Source of the DNA: Micrasema longulum
Lineage: Eukaryota; Arthropoda; Insecta; Trichoptera; Brachycentridae
NCBI GenBank assembly: GCA_022494885.1
Contig: JAGVSM010002944.1
Location: forward strand, 124,001 to 188,000
Reading direction: 5' to 3'
DNA length: 64,000 bases
Numbering within the stretch: position 1 is the stretch's first letter; each line of letters opens with the position of its first letter. This document shows positions 43,059 to 54,355 of this stretch, in pieces. A program made the position numbers and the translations under genes. The notes under the pieces are model-generated. The model saw only the letters and a list, made by a program, of their open reading frames with translations, ran no database searches and was not told the DNA's origin.

Positions 43059-43835
43059 CATTTACATTAATCCAGATATTAGTCCAGAGCTTACTTCTTC
43101 CACTCCTTGACTATGCGGATGTATGTTATCCTGATGCTAACTCTGAATTACTTGATAAGTTAGAACGATTGCAGAACGTTTGTATACGTTATATATTTGA
43201 TCTTCGCAAATTCGATCACATAACAGAATATCGCACGCAACTATACTGGTTCAGTATCGGGCATAGAAGAAACATTCACATTCTATCACTTCTTCCAATA
43301 TTTTGAATAATCTCACTTCGCCTGTTAATCTGAAAGAGCTCTTCCAACCTTAATCACAACACGTACTATCTCTTCGTTCTAGTAACGAGACAACCCTTTT
43401 AATACCCTTTCATCGCTCTAATTTTCTTGCCTCCTCTTTCACAATAGATTGCTCGATTTTGGAATAATATACCCACTAATGTTAGAGACGCCCCTTCTTT
43501 ATTTACATTTAAGTCCAGATTGAAATTTAACTATCTAAATATTTAAATTGTTCCTTTATTATTTTTCTTTCCTTCCCATCCCCTCTCTACTCTTCATAGT
43601 GAAGTGTTTTTTTTTTATATTCATAGTTTAGTGTTAATTTTTTCAATATTTTTATTTTGTTAATCTGTGTTTTTAATTTTTGTATAAAAATGTAAGACTC
43701 AATATGTCCATGTACTTGTAATTTTTTCAAACTGAACGGTTTGGGTAGGTAGAAAGAAATTGCCTTAAGGCAATATGCCCCCCCTTATATGTATATAAGT
43801 TGTATATGTATATAAAGTGTTAAATAAATAAATAC
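43059..43835 (+). mobile_element. LINE-A, longest copy
   Basis: A frame without ATG from about 43063 to 43310 reads LLLPLLDYADVCYPDANSEL, LDKLERLQNVCIRYIFDLRK and FDHITEYRTQLYWFSIGHRR, the LINE thumb region. It then breaks and ends with FWNNIPTNVRDAPSLFTFKS. The UTR has the CAAAC hairpin, the palindrome at 43759-43774, and the GTGTTAAATAAATAAATA tail. Confidence 0.85.
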
Positions 43836-44436
43836 GTTTTAGCGTGCAAAATGTACAATAAAGGAGATTCGATACATCAAACCAGATAAAAAGTTAGTTA
43901 AACAAATAATTTATTATAAAATGTCCGCGAAAATCTAACTAAATTAAAACAGTTATCATAAAAAAACAAAAATATGTAAAATAAGAAAAAACGTGTTTTT
44001 ACAAAAATGCACATAATTCGGAAAACCATTTTCCAAATTACGTTACTTTTAATGATACGGAAAAAATATTTGTACTAATTCCACGCAAGAGGCACTGAAG
44101 CCTCCCTTAGGGCCTATTTCACATGTGATGATGCTGTGCAAAATGATGTAATGGAAACTACTGCAATATTTAGGGATAACATTCGATTAAAAACTTACAG
44201 AAAAAATTTTGACAGAAACAATTTCACAAAATATGTCAGAATATTAATCCTAAATCAATGAAAGACTACTTTATTGACCGAAATCAGGGCTTGCAACTGT
44301 AGCGTGAAATATTTTCATAAGTATTGCCTGTAGGTGTCCCTCTTTTATCAAAAGTTAAGGCGGTATTCCAAATATGCTTTCTTTCCTATAATATAATTTA
44401 TAATTCAATGTACGTATAATATCATTATACAGTAAC
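43836..44436. other. No gene seen
   Basis: AT-rich unique sequence. Confidence 0.4.
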
Positions 44437-44650
44437 TCCCTTAAAATGCTTGGATTTGTTCTAAGGAACGCCAAGTTTTTTTCAAATATTTAGGTTCTGA
44501 AAACTTTTTATAATTCCTTGGTAAGTCGCTTGGAATTTAGTTTCATAATTTGGTCGCCAAATGAAACAACATATTCCTTAATGATAGAGATGATGATACT
44601 GGAGCGCTGATTTTATAGACTTTAGATATTCACCGTTGGCATGTCCCTAT
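44437..44650 (+). mobile_element. LINE-D fragment
   Basis: SLKMLGFVLRNAKFFSNI, FYNSLVS-LEFSFIIWSPNET and YSLMIEMMILER align with 42310-42540 of LINE-D (SSLKMLGFVLRTARVFGST and following). Two breaks; no UTR. Confidence 0.65.
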
Positions 44651-44659
44651 CGTTGTTTT

Positions 44660-45640
44660 TTTGTTTGTTATGGGAACAAGGACCATCCGAAAACCCTTAA
44701 AAAAGCGCCTTTTTTATCTGTCGTCTTCGGACGTACGCTATACAGATATGATAACTATTTATAAAGAACAATTGCTAATCTCACTCTAATGCACAAAGTG
44801 ATATGCACCATAATAGATTGCCGTCCCTGATAAACTTTCGTGTACTCACAAGGACCACCAGACTCCGACACATGTTCCAGTGTGAGTACAACAGGAGAAA
44901 CTTCACCCACCATTCTCCCCTCCCCTAGTGAGCATCCACAGAACAGCTGTTAGACTTGCTCCACACCACTCCTGCTGCTACCAAATTAGCTATCCTATCC
45001 ATCGAATGGCCATCCCCTCAATTCTCCCCTATTTAATGTGTTTCTCCATTCATCTTCACTTTATATCCTTTTTTTTTTAGAATGAATTACATGTTAAGTG
45101 TAATAGTAATGATTTAATTTTTGCATTTTTACACAATATTTAATGAACTTTTAACTGTATATTGTAAGAACCATCTAGGCGTTTATTAAATAAATAAATG
45201 AAAAACGCAAAAGGTACCGAAACAGAAAGTTCCATTCTGATACCCTCTTTTTAAATAAAAAAAAACAAATCGGTTCATTACAATATTTGAGTTTGTCCAA
45301 ATTTTAAGATTAACAAATTACAACAGGGATGGATAATACCTTAAACGAGGGAATGTGGAAGTCTAGGCATTTACAGGGCTTATGACCTGTCATTGGCTGG
45401 TTTAAGTGACCACTTCACACACTGTATAACATTCACCATTTTGCCATTGTTTGAACGTCCATATTTCTTCAATTCTTCCATTTGTTGATTTCGGTGAAGT
45501 TAAACAGCAAGTTTTGCAAGAAGTTTTGCAGTTCAGTTGAAAGGTGCGTAAAACGGGACAACGATACCTCGATTTTGACGATTTTAGTCACGCATTATCA
45601 GTCCAACGTGCAGTTGTCTTTCTTACAGTCAGTTCAGTTC
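44660..45640 (+). mobile_element. M1 repeat interrupted by a LINE tail
   Basis: 44672-44765 (TATGGGAACAAGGACCATCC through AGATATGATAACT) matches 2270-2360. 45199-45270 resumes with GAAAAACGCAAAAGGTACC. Then from 45280 an M1 terminus, the left block and GTGCGTAAAACGGGACAACG follow to CAGTCCAACGTGCAGTTGTC. Confidence 0.6.
44770..45198 (+). mobile_element. LINE-M 3' UTR nested in M1
   Basis: C-rich sequence (CCACCATTCTCCCCTCCCC, CTATCCTATCCATCGAATGG) ending AGGCGTTTATTAAATAAATAAATG. It interrupts the M1 repeat exactly between blocks that are contiguous at 2350-2375. Only the UTR survives. Confidence 0.55.
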
Positions 45641-46287
45641 AGTGCCGAAAGTCGGCGTTTATTATTGTAAATAATTTCTAAATAAATTCTGTTTGCAAAA
45701 CAATGAAAAAGATACAACTATGTGAAATTAAATTATGTACAGGAAGGATAAGAACATGATGCCTCGCTCTACAGATAATAAAAAGTACTATGGCCAAATA
45801 TCACTATACCTATATATTATTTATTTATTTACTTATTTATTCAATTATTAAGTTTTTTCACGTCATAAAAAATGATTAATAATAAAAAGAATGTGATCTC
45901 ACTGGGGTTACCCGTGCTGAGGACGCATAACAATATACTTCGTTTTCTTTTTTGCATTTCAGAATAAACAAAGAAGACTATTCAGAGACAAATAACAAAA
46001 TGTTCATACAGTTTTAAACACTACGTATTTATTTTTATATTCAATTTATGTATACCTACATAATTTATATTATAAAAGTACAAAAACATAAAATAAACCA
46101 TACATTTGTGGAGCAGGTGATTCAATACGGGTTTGGGCGAATGAGAGAATCCATTTTACTTCTACCCAGCTCCACTATCCATTTCGTTATGGCCTTTTTG
46201 AACATTTTCTCGTTACTAATTGTTTTAATGGACATTGGAAGTGGATTATAAATGAATTGCATAGTACCCCAAATCCCTTTGTCCGAA
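45641..46287. other. No gene seen
   Basis: AT-rich. A 67-residue frame at 46048-46251 has no motif. Confidence 0.4.
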
Positions 46288-46400
46288 AGTGGTATTAGGA
46301 CGAAAGCTTTTCAATATTTTACCACAAAATCAACGGGAAGAAATAAATTGCGAAATATATAAGGATAAATTTACGAAAAGCTTCCTTACATAATTAACAT
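46288..46400 (+). mobile_element. LINE-I C-terminal scrap
   Basis: AFNILPQNQREEINCEIYKD and KFTKSFLT align with FFNNSPQNLPQQINYRKFKD and KLKKSFLT of the LINE-I copy at 49385-49830. Confidence 0.55.
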
Positions 46401-46554
46401 GAGCTGTATTTGAAAATAAAAATGCATGTACAACAATGTACGTATACATGTAACTGTGTATATTAATTAATTTTGTTTTTTTTTATTTTGTTGTGCATTT
46501 CGTTTCTTTTTCACATTATTGTGTATATATATTGAGCTTTTCTACTGACATTTC

Positions 46555-46675
46555 TTAGTGGAACTGCATTTTTAATCATAATAATAAAAAAAAACGTACA
46601 TAGTTTTATTCCACTTTTATTTATAAATATATACCAGTGACCGGGTTTCGTCGTGACCGACATCGTCAGACTGGT
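46555..46675 (-). mobile_element. PLE-A terminal region
   Basis: Homologous to 27900-28018 over the hammerhead and about 70 bases beyond it on the reverse strand. Confidence 0.55.
46633..46675 (-). ncRNA. Hammerhead ribozyme, type I, PLE-A
   Basis: On the reverse strand: stem I ACCAGT, core CTGACGA, extra T, stem II GTCG/CGAC, GAAAC, CCG, GTC, stem I ACTGGT (6 bp perfect). It differs from the 27974 copy only in the stem III loop (CCG for ACG) and flanks, so the fold is conserved between independent insertions. Confidence 0.75.
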
Positions 46676-46689
46676 CCAGTCTGACCAGT

Positions 46690-46803
46690 CAGTCCATCAA
46701 ATACTCGACGATGGACATGTCAAGAGTAGGAATAATCGGCGTGCGTGCATGCGAAGGTGTATGAATGTAGAGAAGGCGACGTCTGTATGCAAAGTAATGG
46801 TTC
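46690..46803 (+). mobile_element. RTE-like ORF, C-terminal end
   Basis: SVHQILDDGHVKSRNNRRAC and MRRCMNVEKATSVCK match the RTE-like ending (VHQILEDGNVKSRNNRRACI, RRCMNVEEARSVC at 52348-52548). It is fused at its left to the PLE-A tail and at its right to LINE-E in one open frame (46653-46883). Confidence 0.75.
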
Positions 46804-47605
46804 ATTATGCACTTGTACAGTCATCGCTTTCCTATGAAATAATTGGATGGGGGGAACTTACAACAATCATATTAAACCATTAGAAACTGTTCAAAAATTT
46901 ATATTAAAAATAATGCTTCACAAAAATCGCACTTATCCCTCTTTCCAATTGTTCCAAGAAGCTAAACTTTTAGACCTAAGACAAATATATTGTTGTCGAT
47001 GTTTAAAATATATATATTTAAGAACCAAAATTCATTTACAAGTAATTCAAATAGATCAAGTCAAAGAAGGAATCGTGTGTTAGAAATACCATATTGTAAA
47101 TCGAGGCTCGCACAGAGACATGCATATTTTATAGGCCCAAAAATTTTTAATTCTTTTTTTACTGATAGTATTTTATTGATTACAAACTTTCAAAATATTC
47201 CTTCTTTTAAAAAACATGCACTCTCCTGGATTCAAATGAAAGATACGAACTCTATTTTTCTATGATTTATTTTGTTGCCCTTTAATAATAAGGAATATTT
47301 TAGTATTTTTTTAAATATTTTTTTTTTCTTTTTTAATCACTATAAAAAAATACCATGTTATCTTTTACAGAATGTCTTATTTTTTCTTTCTTATGTTACA
47401 TAAAAATATTATAACTTTCCATTATTTATTATAGGAGCAAAAATTCTTTAACATTTTCTTGTATACCCACGAACAGGCCATGCCTTTGTGGGATTTTTAG
47501 TTAACTATTTTTACTATTAATATGTATTTCATTGTTATATAATTATGCTTTATTTTTTTAATACTCTGTTTTGTCATTTATGTTTATTGTAAAAAAACAA
47601 AAAAA
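46804..47605 (+). mobile_element. LINE-E, longer copy
   Basis: Frames 46653-46883, 46847-47083 and 46990-47265 overlap and together give YALVQSSLSYEIIGWGE, VQKFILKIMLHKNRTYPSFQ, LLDLRQIYCCRC, SSQRRNRVLEIPYCKSRLAQ and FKKHALSWIQMKD. The RT core is lost. The UTR has the nested stem-loop at 47466-47492 and an A-rich tail. Confidence 0.8.
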
Positions 47606-47634
47606 AATAAATTAAAAATAAAAAAAATTAAAAA

Positions 47635-47690
47635 AAGACAGAGTGATATGGCGGTCTATTCTCTCTGCTATGGTTTGTTTATTTGTGTGT
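47635..47690 (+). mobile_element. RTE-like 3' end, deleted
   Basis: GAGTGATATGGCGGTCTATT and CTCTCTGC join directly to TATGGTTTGTTTATTTGTG. The middle of the tail (CTACCCCTACG...) is deleted compared with 7623-7718. Confidence 0.6.
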
Positions 47691-48678
47691 AATTTTGTAC
47701 TACTTCGATGATTTTTTGGATTATTCGAGGTATTTTTAATTATTTTCATAAATATCTTCAGTATCAGAAACGCATTTGTGAGAGAATGACAGAAAATACC
47801 TATTCATAAAAAAATTCTTAATGACTCCCCGGGTAGTTGAATCCTCCGGGCATTCTCAAAATATGTAGATATTCAATCGTCGACCTCGTTGAAGCCAATA
47901 ATCTTCTAAAAAGTAGAACAGCCAGCAAGCCGGAGGTAATTAAAGGTGTGAAACTCCAGTTTCTCTGGACTTCTCGACCGTCACTCGGCGATGCCGAAAA
48001 CATCGATTCTAAATTCCCCGCGATCCAGCCGTGTCGCCATAATGAAAGCTCCGAGGTGATGGCGGATGGCGGCGAACGATCGTTAGTGATGTCAACGGGT
48101 TCATGACAGGTGACGACAGTGGAGAGATTGATGCGGAGAAGGCGAGATTCTCACATCCGGCACTCCGACCCATGGCCATGGCCGGCCCGGTTCCTCGTCT
48201 CCGGTCCGTCGCCCGACGCATCGTCTAATCGCGACACTTCATCATTCTTCTCTCGATCTTGTCGCGGCGATTAAAATCGTTTTTCTTAAATCATAAGAAC
48301 CGCGACGCAAACGTCAAAAGTAATTTTATGGTGCATCCGATTTAGATTAGATTATTTTAACGTTTTAAGCATAGTTTACATAGTGTTTTTTAGACATATT
48401 GTTTTTTTTACTCTTGTGTGGCTATGGTGTCTCACTAGTCGACATAGGACACAAGACTTGATGTATCTCTCTTTATTTTTTTTAATGAAGAATTCATTCT
48501 TTTTTAGAAGTAATCTTTAAATTGACATTTTTACACCTGATTTGGAAAGTAAAATGTATACAACTATAGAAAAAATATTTATCCTTGCTACGCGAAGAAT
48601 TAATGTCCGCTAATTCAGCAACACATCTATACAGATACCTTATACAAGAGACAGCACGAATATAAAAGTCATAAAACG
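47691..48678. other. No gene recognised; CpG-richer 47930-48290
   Basis: A compact CpG-rich patch (GGCGGATGGCGGCGAACG, CCGTCGCCCGACGC) with an 89-residue forward frame (47837-48106) and reverse frames, none with a domain. Promoter, exon or old transposon cannot be told apart. Confidence 0.35.
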
Positions 48679-48842
48679 GTGACCTCTGTGGTGTAGTGGT
48701 CAAGACGCTTGACTCACACACGAAAGCTTCCGAGTTCGATTCCCTGTGAGAACACAAAAATTAAAATGTGTTTTTGCTCAAGCCTGGGTGTTCTGTGATG
48801 TAATTGGGCCTCCTGGCCTGTTGTGGTGCAAAAATAAATAAT
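48679..48842 (+). mobile_element. SINE-2, reference copy
   Basis: A box TGGTGTAGTGGTCAAGACGC, B box GAGTTCGATTCCC, body CTCAAGCCTGGGTGTTCTGTG, end GCCTCCTGGCCTGTTGTGGTG and an AAAAATAAATA tail. Head and spacing are tRNA-like; the body is shared with four other copies. Confidence 0.8.
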
Positions 48843-49287
48843 ATTAAGACAGAAACGCTGTTCTACAGTGGGTGTTCTCCAAAACAGATTCAGTCTTCAG
48901 CCGGTTGATAACAGTGACGGGGGACGCACGCGCGTAACGCGAGCGGCGTATTTGTAATTGTATAATTTATTTTGCTTTAACAGGACTAAATTATATGTTT
49001 ATTTGCATAAATTATGAAAATTAAACAGTATTTCTCAATGTTTTTTTTTCAAATGTCTGAACATTAGAATATTCCGTTTTTTACTAGTGGTAACACGATG
49101 TTACACCACCGCGTGCAAAGAAATTATTTACAAAAGTCTTTTAAGAGTTAATGAAAGAATGACTCAAAAAAACTTGAATTTAGTCCAGAATAAAAAGAGC
49201 AAACATACTCGTAATATTTCTATCAAAACATATCTTTAACGGCGAGTAAATAGACTAACTGAATAAAATACCAAGCAAAGAATGTGT
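48843..49287. other. No gene seen
   Basis: AT-rich except a short CpG cluster at 48918-48950. Confidence 0.4.
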
Positions 49288-49372
49288 TAAGTTCACTTAT
49301 TATGCGTATGTTTATTCAATTTTGAAATATGGTATTAAAATTTATCCAAAAAGCAAATCTAGAGAAATACGC
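49288..49372 (+). mobile_element. LINE RT C-terminal scrap
   Basis: KFTYYAYVYSILKYGIKIYP followed by KSKSREIR resembles the LINE block YFAYVHSVLRYGIIIWGNS. It is broken on both sides. Confidence 0.45.
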
Positions 49373-49384
49373 CACTTATAAATA

Positions 49385-49830
49385 TCTTTAATAAAAACCT
49401 TTATTAGCATAAAAAAAACAATACACACAGTAAAAAAAATGGATCACTTAAGGTTGAACTTGCCAAAAACGAGTCTGGCTCTTCTGTTTGGCAAGTTTAC
49501 AAAATATTATAAAAAATAAACAAAAAATGCAAAACAAAATAACACAATTAATAAAAAATTTAACAACTGTAAAAATTGAGAAAATTTAACACTAATAAAA
49601 AAACACAAAATTTATAAATTTATATACACAGGCACCTTTTTTACATACATCTTTATTTTCAGAATACGGTTAATGTTGATTATGTCAGGAAACTTTTCTT
49701 TAATTTATCCTTAAATTTTCTGTAATTTATTTGTTGAGGTAGATTTTGTGGTGAATTATTGAAAAACTTCAGTCCTGTATAAGGATAATGATGTTTGGCC
49801 GTGGTAGTTTTAATTCTATGTAGAGCCAGG
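49385..49830 (-). mobile_element. LINE-I C-terminus and 3' UTR
   Basis: The reverse-strand frame without ATG, ending near 49690, reads LALHRIKTTTAKHHYPYTGL, KFFNNSPQNLPQQINYRKF and KDKLKKSFLT. The 3' UTR has an 11-bp perfect stem (49457-49467 with 49487-49497), then a T-rich end (reverse-strand A tail). Confidence 0.7.
49457..49497 (-). other. Stem-loop in LINE-I 3' UTR
   Basis: AACTTGCCAAA pairs with TTTGGCAAGTT, 11 bp perfect, 19-base loop. Partly kept at 6031-6075. Confidence 0.7.
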
Positions 49831-49831
49831 A

Positions 49832-49985
49832 ACTAACTATGAACTATTGACGTCGTTCAACGCAGTTCGTTTTTATGAAAAAAATAATAATATTTTTTGT
49901 ACATTTTCAAGAAACTGCCGTATGATTTAATGCTCTAATTTTTATCGCGCGTAAGAAAACTTTTTTGTATCTAATTTATGCATCA
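49832..49985 (-). repeat. M5 dispersed repeat
   Basis: GACGTCGTTCAACGCAGTTC, GTACATTTTCAAGAAACTGC and TTTATCGCGCGTAAGAAAAC match 33592-33800. Confidence 0.55.
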
Positions 49986-51359
49986 ATTTGCTGAAATTCC
50001 TCATTAAATTATTTGAGGTCGATTATAAATACTATATTTTCACATAGGTGAACTATGTAGCAAAGATATTTAATTATTTAAGAACATTTATTGATTTAAT
50101 TTATCAACATATCGTCATGTGTCTTTCGAAACCGGAAATTTCGGGTTTACTTCATTGTTGCTTTAGGGTAGCGATTTTTAAACTATTGAAGTCGATATAA
50201 CCTCTTTGAAGTGAGGTAACGAGTGTGTGGACAGCGGACGTGATCGGCATCGGAATAGTCCCAAACTCAACTCATTGGTCGGATTAGCATCTTGCACGGC
50301 CGGAGCTGCATACAGATCAGAACGATACAGACACTTTTGATGTCATTCGTAGTTTTAATTTAAGTGACAGCTGTCAGAATGTCATATTTATCTTCATGAA
50401 AGAGAATGGTTTCTGGAATAAAAACCGATGCTTTTAAAATCTTGCCAATAAATTGATGAATAGCGAAAAAAATTGTAAACAGTTGTAAATATTTATTTAT
50501 GTAAACGCCCCTAGGGCTTTTTGCATTTTAAATATATATATATATATACACGGTTTTTCAGGGCCAGACCGCGAAACTTCAAAGCTAACGGTGAGGAACA
50601 ATCCTCACGGTAAGCTTTAGAAAAAATCCTAATAAAATTTTCAAGAAACTGCCGCGCGTTAGAAAACATTTTTTTAAAGATTTTTAAAAAAATACTTACA
50701 TATTTATAAACATATGCACATCGACGCTGGACAGGAAAAAGTTACAAAGCGACATGTAGCCATTTTACGGAAAAGCCAATTAAAGTTTTTTTTTTGGAAT
50801 CAATAAGGATTCCTATGTTTTTAATTTTTATATAAATTATGTAGGAATCACGCTTAATTAATACGTATGTTTAAGTTTTTTTTATTGATTTGTGATAGGT
50901 AACGCGATGATTTTGCAAACTGGGTAATTTCATATTTTAATGTAGTATTATGTATTCACCAAGGACGTCGATGAGCGCATTGGTAATACCAATCTTATCG
51001 TAAATTATTAAAATATAACAATTTTACTTAATATAACGTTTTTTTACAAATGCTTCAAATTAGTTGTCAGAAAGTCATAGAATAGCTAGAAACATCTCCT
51101 CTCCACATTTAAAACAGATATATTTTTTACCGTTTTCTTGGCAAAATGAAAAAATATCTTTTTACGCATTTGAAGGTTAAAAAGAATTTAGAATCGCAAC
51201 CAAAAAAAAATCTCAGAGGTGCATTTTGCAGACCCTCTGTCTTTTTTTTATCTTCCTAGAAAACAAGTCAGGGAGCGCGAAATTCAGGTCTTGCCAGGGG
51301 CGCTCACGAACCTAGGTACAACGCTGTGTATACGCATTGGCGGACTTATTGCAAAGCGA
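49986..51359. other. No gene seen; inverted repeat 50581-50617
   Basis: GTGAGGA/TCCTCAC with outer AAGCT/AGCTT form a 37-base imperfect hairpin. An (AT)n tract is at 50531-50553. Otherwise AT-rich unique sequence. Confidence 0.4.
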
Positions 51360-51560
51360 CATCTTCTAACAAACTTCTTCTTGGACCAGTCGGATTTAGT
51401 ACAACATATTGTTTAAAAATTAGAAAATTGTTTTCAGCATGTTAAATAATTTGATCAGATGAATCTTTTTAGAGCAAAATGTTTGAGCTCTATAACTTCA
51501 CTTAAATTAACAGATGGAAGAATTAAAGAAATTCGGATGTTCAAACAATTGTATTACATA
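51360..51560. mobile_element. Rearranged M1 fragment
   Basis: 51370-51405 (CTTCTTCTTGGACCAGTC) and 51410-51560 (TTAAATAATTTGATCAGATG, CTTCACTTAAATTAACAG) are neighbouring M1 segments in opposite orientations, so an inversion junction lies near 51407. Confidence 0.5.
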
Positions 51561-51591
51561 AATATATCATTACAAAAATATATTATTTATT

Positions 51592-51800
51592 CGCTTTCCG
51601 CAACTAATGGTGCATAGGGCACTCCATCAGTACACCAATCGCAGCGTATCTTAATCATTTTTCTTACATGAAGGTAAGATGATCACTTACGCTTTAGGAG
51701 TCCAAGGATTACGAAATATTCAAGCGTTATCAAATAAATATTTTATTTCAACCGTGGCGGGAATCGAACCATATGCCTATGTTCACCATTGGACAAGAGA
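51592..51800 (-). mobile_element. SINE-1 copy, decayed head
   Basis: Body GGTGCATAGGGCACTCC, CAATCGCAGCGTATC, then on the reverse strand a B box GGTTCGATTCCC and a decayed A box. An unrelated-looking (GATGAT)n run at 51804-51824 lies on its 5' side. Confidence 0.65.
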
Positions 51801-52317
51801 CTGGTGATGATGATGATGATGATGACGTAATATTATATTATGATGATCAATGCTCTCTTTCAATTTTCTAGACCATTTGATATCTCACTCACTCCCATCT
51901 ATGACACGCAAAAATGAAGGTGATAGCAGATTTAGAATAGTTATCATTCGCGGCGTAATGTTACAAAGGGTACCTACAGTATAAACGCTATCGTAAATCT
52001 TTCGCTAATCTAACGTTTTCGTTTGACGTACTTAGATTTTAAAATATACGTGAAATCTCCTTCAAAATTAATACAACCGCAACCGTAGGGTTTGAGTTTT
52101 TTTATTTTTTTATTTTATTAGGTAATTCAACTAAGATACACACTTTAAAAACGTACAAGATACAATACACGGGGAAGATTTAATTTTATTTGATATTTAC
52201 GAGTTTAAAAAAAAAATCCAAAACAAAATAAGTTGTACACGTGTACTTGTAATAGAAAATTAACGAGTATAGTCACATGCAGACTAGCTACATCAGTATC
52301 AGCTGGAAAGGGGAATA
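51801..52317. other. No gene seen
   Basis: AT-rich; (GATGAT)n microsatellite at its start. Confidence 0.4.
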
Positions 52318-52808
52318 ATGTATGTCAACAACAACAACAACAAACTATCACGCCGTTTCCCCGTAGGGGTAGGCAGAGAGGATAGAACGCCATAACACTT
52401 TATATTGGCATACAGACCTCGCTTCCTCTACATTCATACATCTTCTTATGCACGCACGCCGATTATTCCTACTTTTGACATTTCCATCTTCAAGTATTTG
52501 ATGGACTTGATCGTGCCATGTCTTTCTCGGTCTTCCTCGTTTCTGCATCCATCAACATTTGCATCGTAGATCCTTTTAGTCGTTCTTTCGCTGTCCATTC
52601 GCTCTACATGTCCAAACCAACGCAGCACCCCTTTCTTAATTCTGTCAATAATGCATGTCTCAGCCTTACACGCTTCACGGATCTCGACATTTGTGCACTT
52701 ATCATACATCGTTTTACCACACATTCGCCTGAGGGATCGCATTTCGACAGCATTCAACCTACTTTCATCACTATTTTTCCAATCCCATACTTCGCTCCCA
52801 TACATTAG
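52318..52808 (-). mobile_element. RTE-like C-terminus and tail
   Basis: Two overlapping reverse frames give YGSEVWDWKNSDESRLNAVE, MRSLRRMCGKTMYDKC, IKKGVLRWFGHVERMDSE, then KRGRPRKTWHDQVHQILEDG and RRCMNVEEARSVCQYKV. One shift near 52530 separates them. The tail on the reverse strand is CGGGGAAACGGCGTGATAG followed by (GTT)n, the family's simple-repeat end. Confidence 0.85.
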
Positions 52809-53572
52809 AGTTGGAACATTTTAATAAGTTTAAATACATTGAATATTGCACAAAATGTAAGACCGGGCCACGTGCTGTCAAAACATTATAAATCAAGAAT
52901 ACAAAAGAGATCGCTCTCTCTACGCCGACAGCCTCTCGGCGAATGCGCGCCGTTTAATCTCTGAAGCTCTTGATAACAAATTGTTCCTAGCATTGTTAAC
53001 TCCGTGAAAATAAATATCATGTACTATGTAGTACGTAAAGTTCATCGCATATCATTTAATAATCATAAGCTTTGTAATTCTAAATAACTGTAATTAATTC
53101 ATATCAAAACGGGATAATCCTCTAACGAATCTTATCCCGATGGAATATTGTAAGTTCAAATTTATTTCTAAGAGATTATTTGCAAAAGTTAGGAATGGCT
53201 CATAAAATATGAATTTGCAAAACTATAATAATTATGAACGGAGTTTATTAACCAAGTTTTTTTTTTTACAATTAAGAGAACTTTTTTTACGCTTCTACGC
53301 AAAAAATGTATGCAACCGGTTAAAAGTCCTCTTCACTACGACAACCTGTTCTAAGGATTGTTCAGTGTTCATTTTTTGTTTTAAATTGACATGTCATATA
53401 AAGAAAAACTTATAATTTTTACTAACACGTCATTTCTGCCTTTGTTACTCCAAATGTACTTGTGCATTACAACTGGATGGCGTTGTGAAAAATATGTAAA
53501 ACCACAAAATCAAAATATACTAGTTAGTGTCAGAATTATGATTCAAACGTGATATTCTTGCTTTAAAAAAAT
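52809..53572. other. No gene recognised
   Basis: A more balanced patch at 52855-53000 (CGGCGAATGCGCGCCG) has no open frame of note. Confidence 0.4.
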
Positions 53573-53660
53573 AGTTTTTTTTTATTATTAATTAAACATA
53601 TAATACAAAAAGTACACATTATACTCCCAGGCGTTATTAAAAAAAACTCATTTGAGACCA
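53573..53660 (-). mobile_element. LINE-R 3' end
   Basis: TATTATTAATTAAACATATAATAC through TATACTCCCAGGCGTTATT to ACTCATTTGAGACC matches the 3' end of the LINE-R copy at 37024-37358. It has inserted at the edge of a PLE, as at 37024. Confidence 0.6.
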
Positions 53661-54120
53661 AATAGGTGCAAAGATTTTCACGGTCACGGATTTGTTCCGA
53701 CGTTTCGGCTACCATTGCAGGAGCCATATTCAGGGTAAACTGAGTGTTTTGTATAAAAAAAAGGATTTGTTTAAGTACTAGTGATTTGTACCGTGTCGCA
53801 GTCAGCAGTAGGCACATTTTTTTCATTTTTGTAGTATGTAGTGCTGGAAACCATGTTGAGTTTAATTTCAGCCCGTCGTCTTTGTTTATGTTATTTGGGT
53901 GTCTGTGTATTTCAATTGCCCCTTTTATTATTCGTGCGCTGTAATTACTGGGTTTATGCAAAATTTTTGGTTCAAAGGTGAAAAAATGTCCGGTGTCTAT
54001 AAAGTGTTCCGCTATTGCAAATTTGTCAGGATGCCCAAGTTTACACGCTCTTTTGTGTTCGTCAATCCTTTTCATTGCTTTACGGATCGTGTATTAATAT
54101 TTTTTGTCTGTCGAGTCAAT
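53661..54120 (-). pseudogene. PLE-C, GIY-YIG C-terminus and terminal region
   Basis: The reverse strand from about 54100 reads TRSVKQMKRIDEHKRACKLG, DKFAIAEHFIDTGHFFTFEP, RIIKGAIEIHRHPNNINKDD and GLKLNSTWFPAL. It matches the end of Penelope-like GIY-YIG nucleases (RI.EH, AEH....GH, EAIEI..HP.N.N...G..L...W.P). The 170-residue open frame (53563-54075) then runs on into the non-coding end, so only about its first 80 residues are original protein. The RT is absent. Confidence 0.8.
53699..53740 (-). ncRNA. Inactive hammerhead remnant, PLE-C
   Basis: Reverse strand: CTGAATA (G8 changed to T), extra T, GGCTCC/GGTAGCC stem II, GAAAC then GTC with no stem III loop. The layout is that of PLE hammerheads, but the lost G8 predicts no cleavage. 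Confidence 0.5.
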
Positions 54121-54355
54121 GGTTCAAGATTTTTTACCTGTTAATAAGCTCATAATTCCGTCATGACTTATGTACGCTCACTGGAGACACAGACGTTCGA
54201 TTGACGAACGAATGACGAAGGTGTTTATTCCACCATCCAGTCTAGTTGACCCAGTTACAAATATTTGCATGGTCTGCGCTGTAGAGCCGCTGCAAGCCGC
54301 ATGAGCAATCGACGATTGGTGCATTTAAATGAACAGGACGTGATGCATTACCGCG

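Noticed and set aside
53563..53830. C-terminal half of the 170-residue frame as protein
   Set aside because: It reads through the PLE terminal region, the ribozyme remnant and a LINE-R tail; only the GIY-YIG part before it is original coding.
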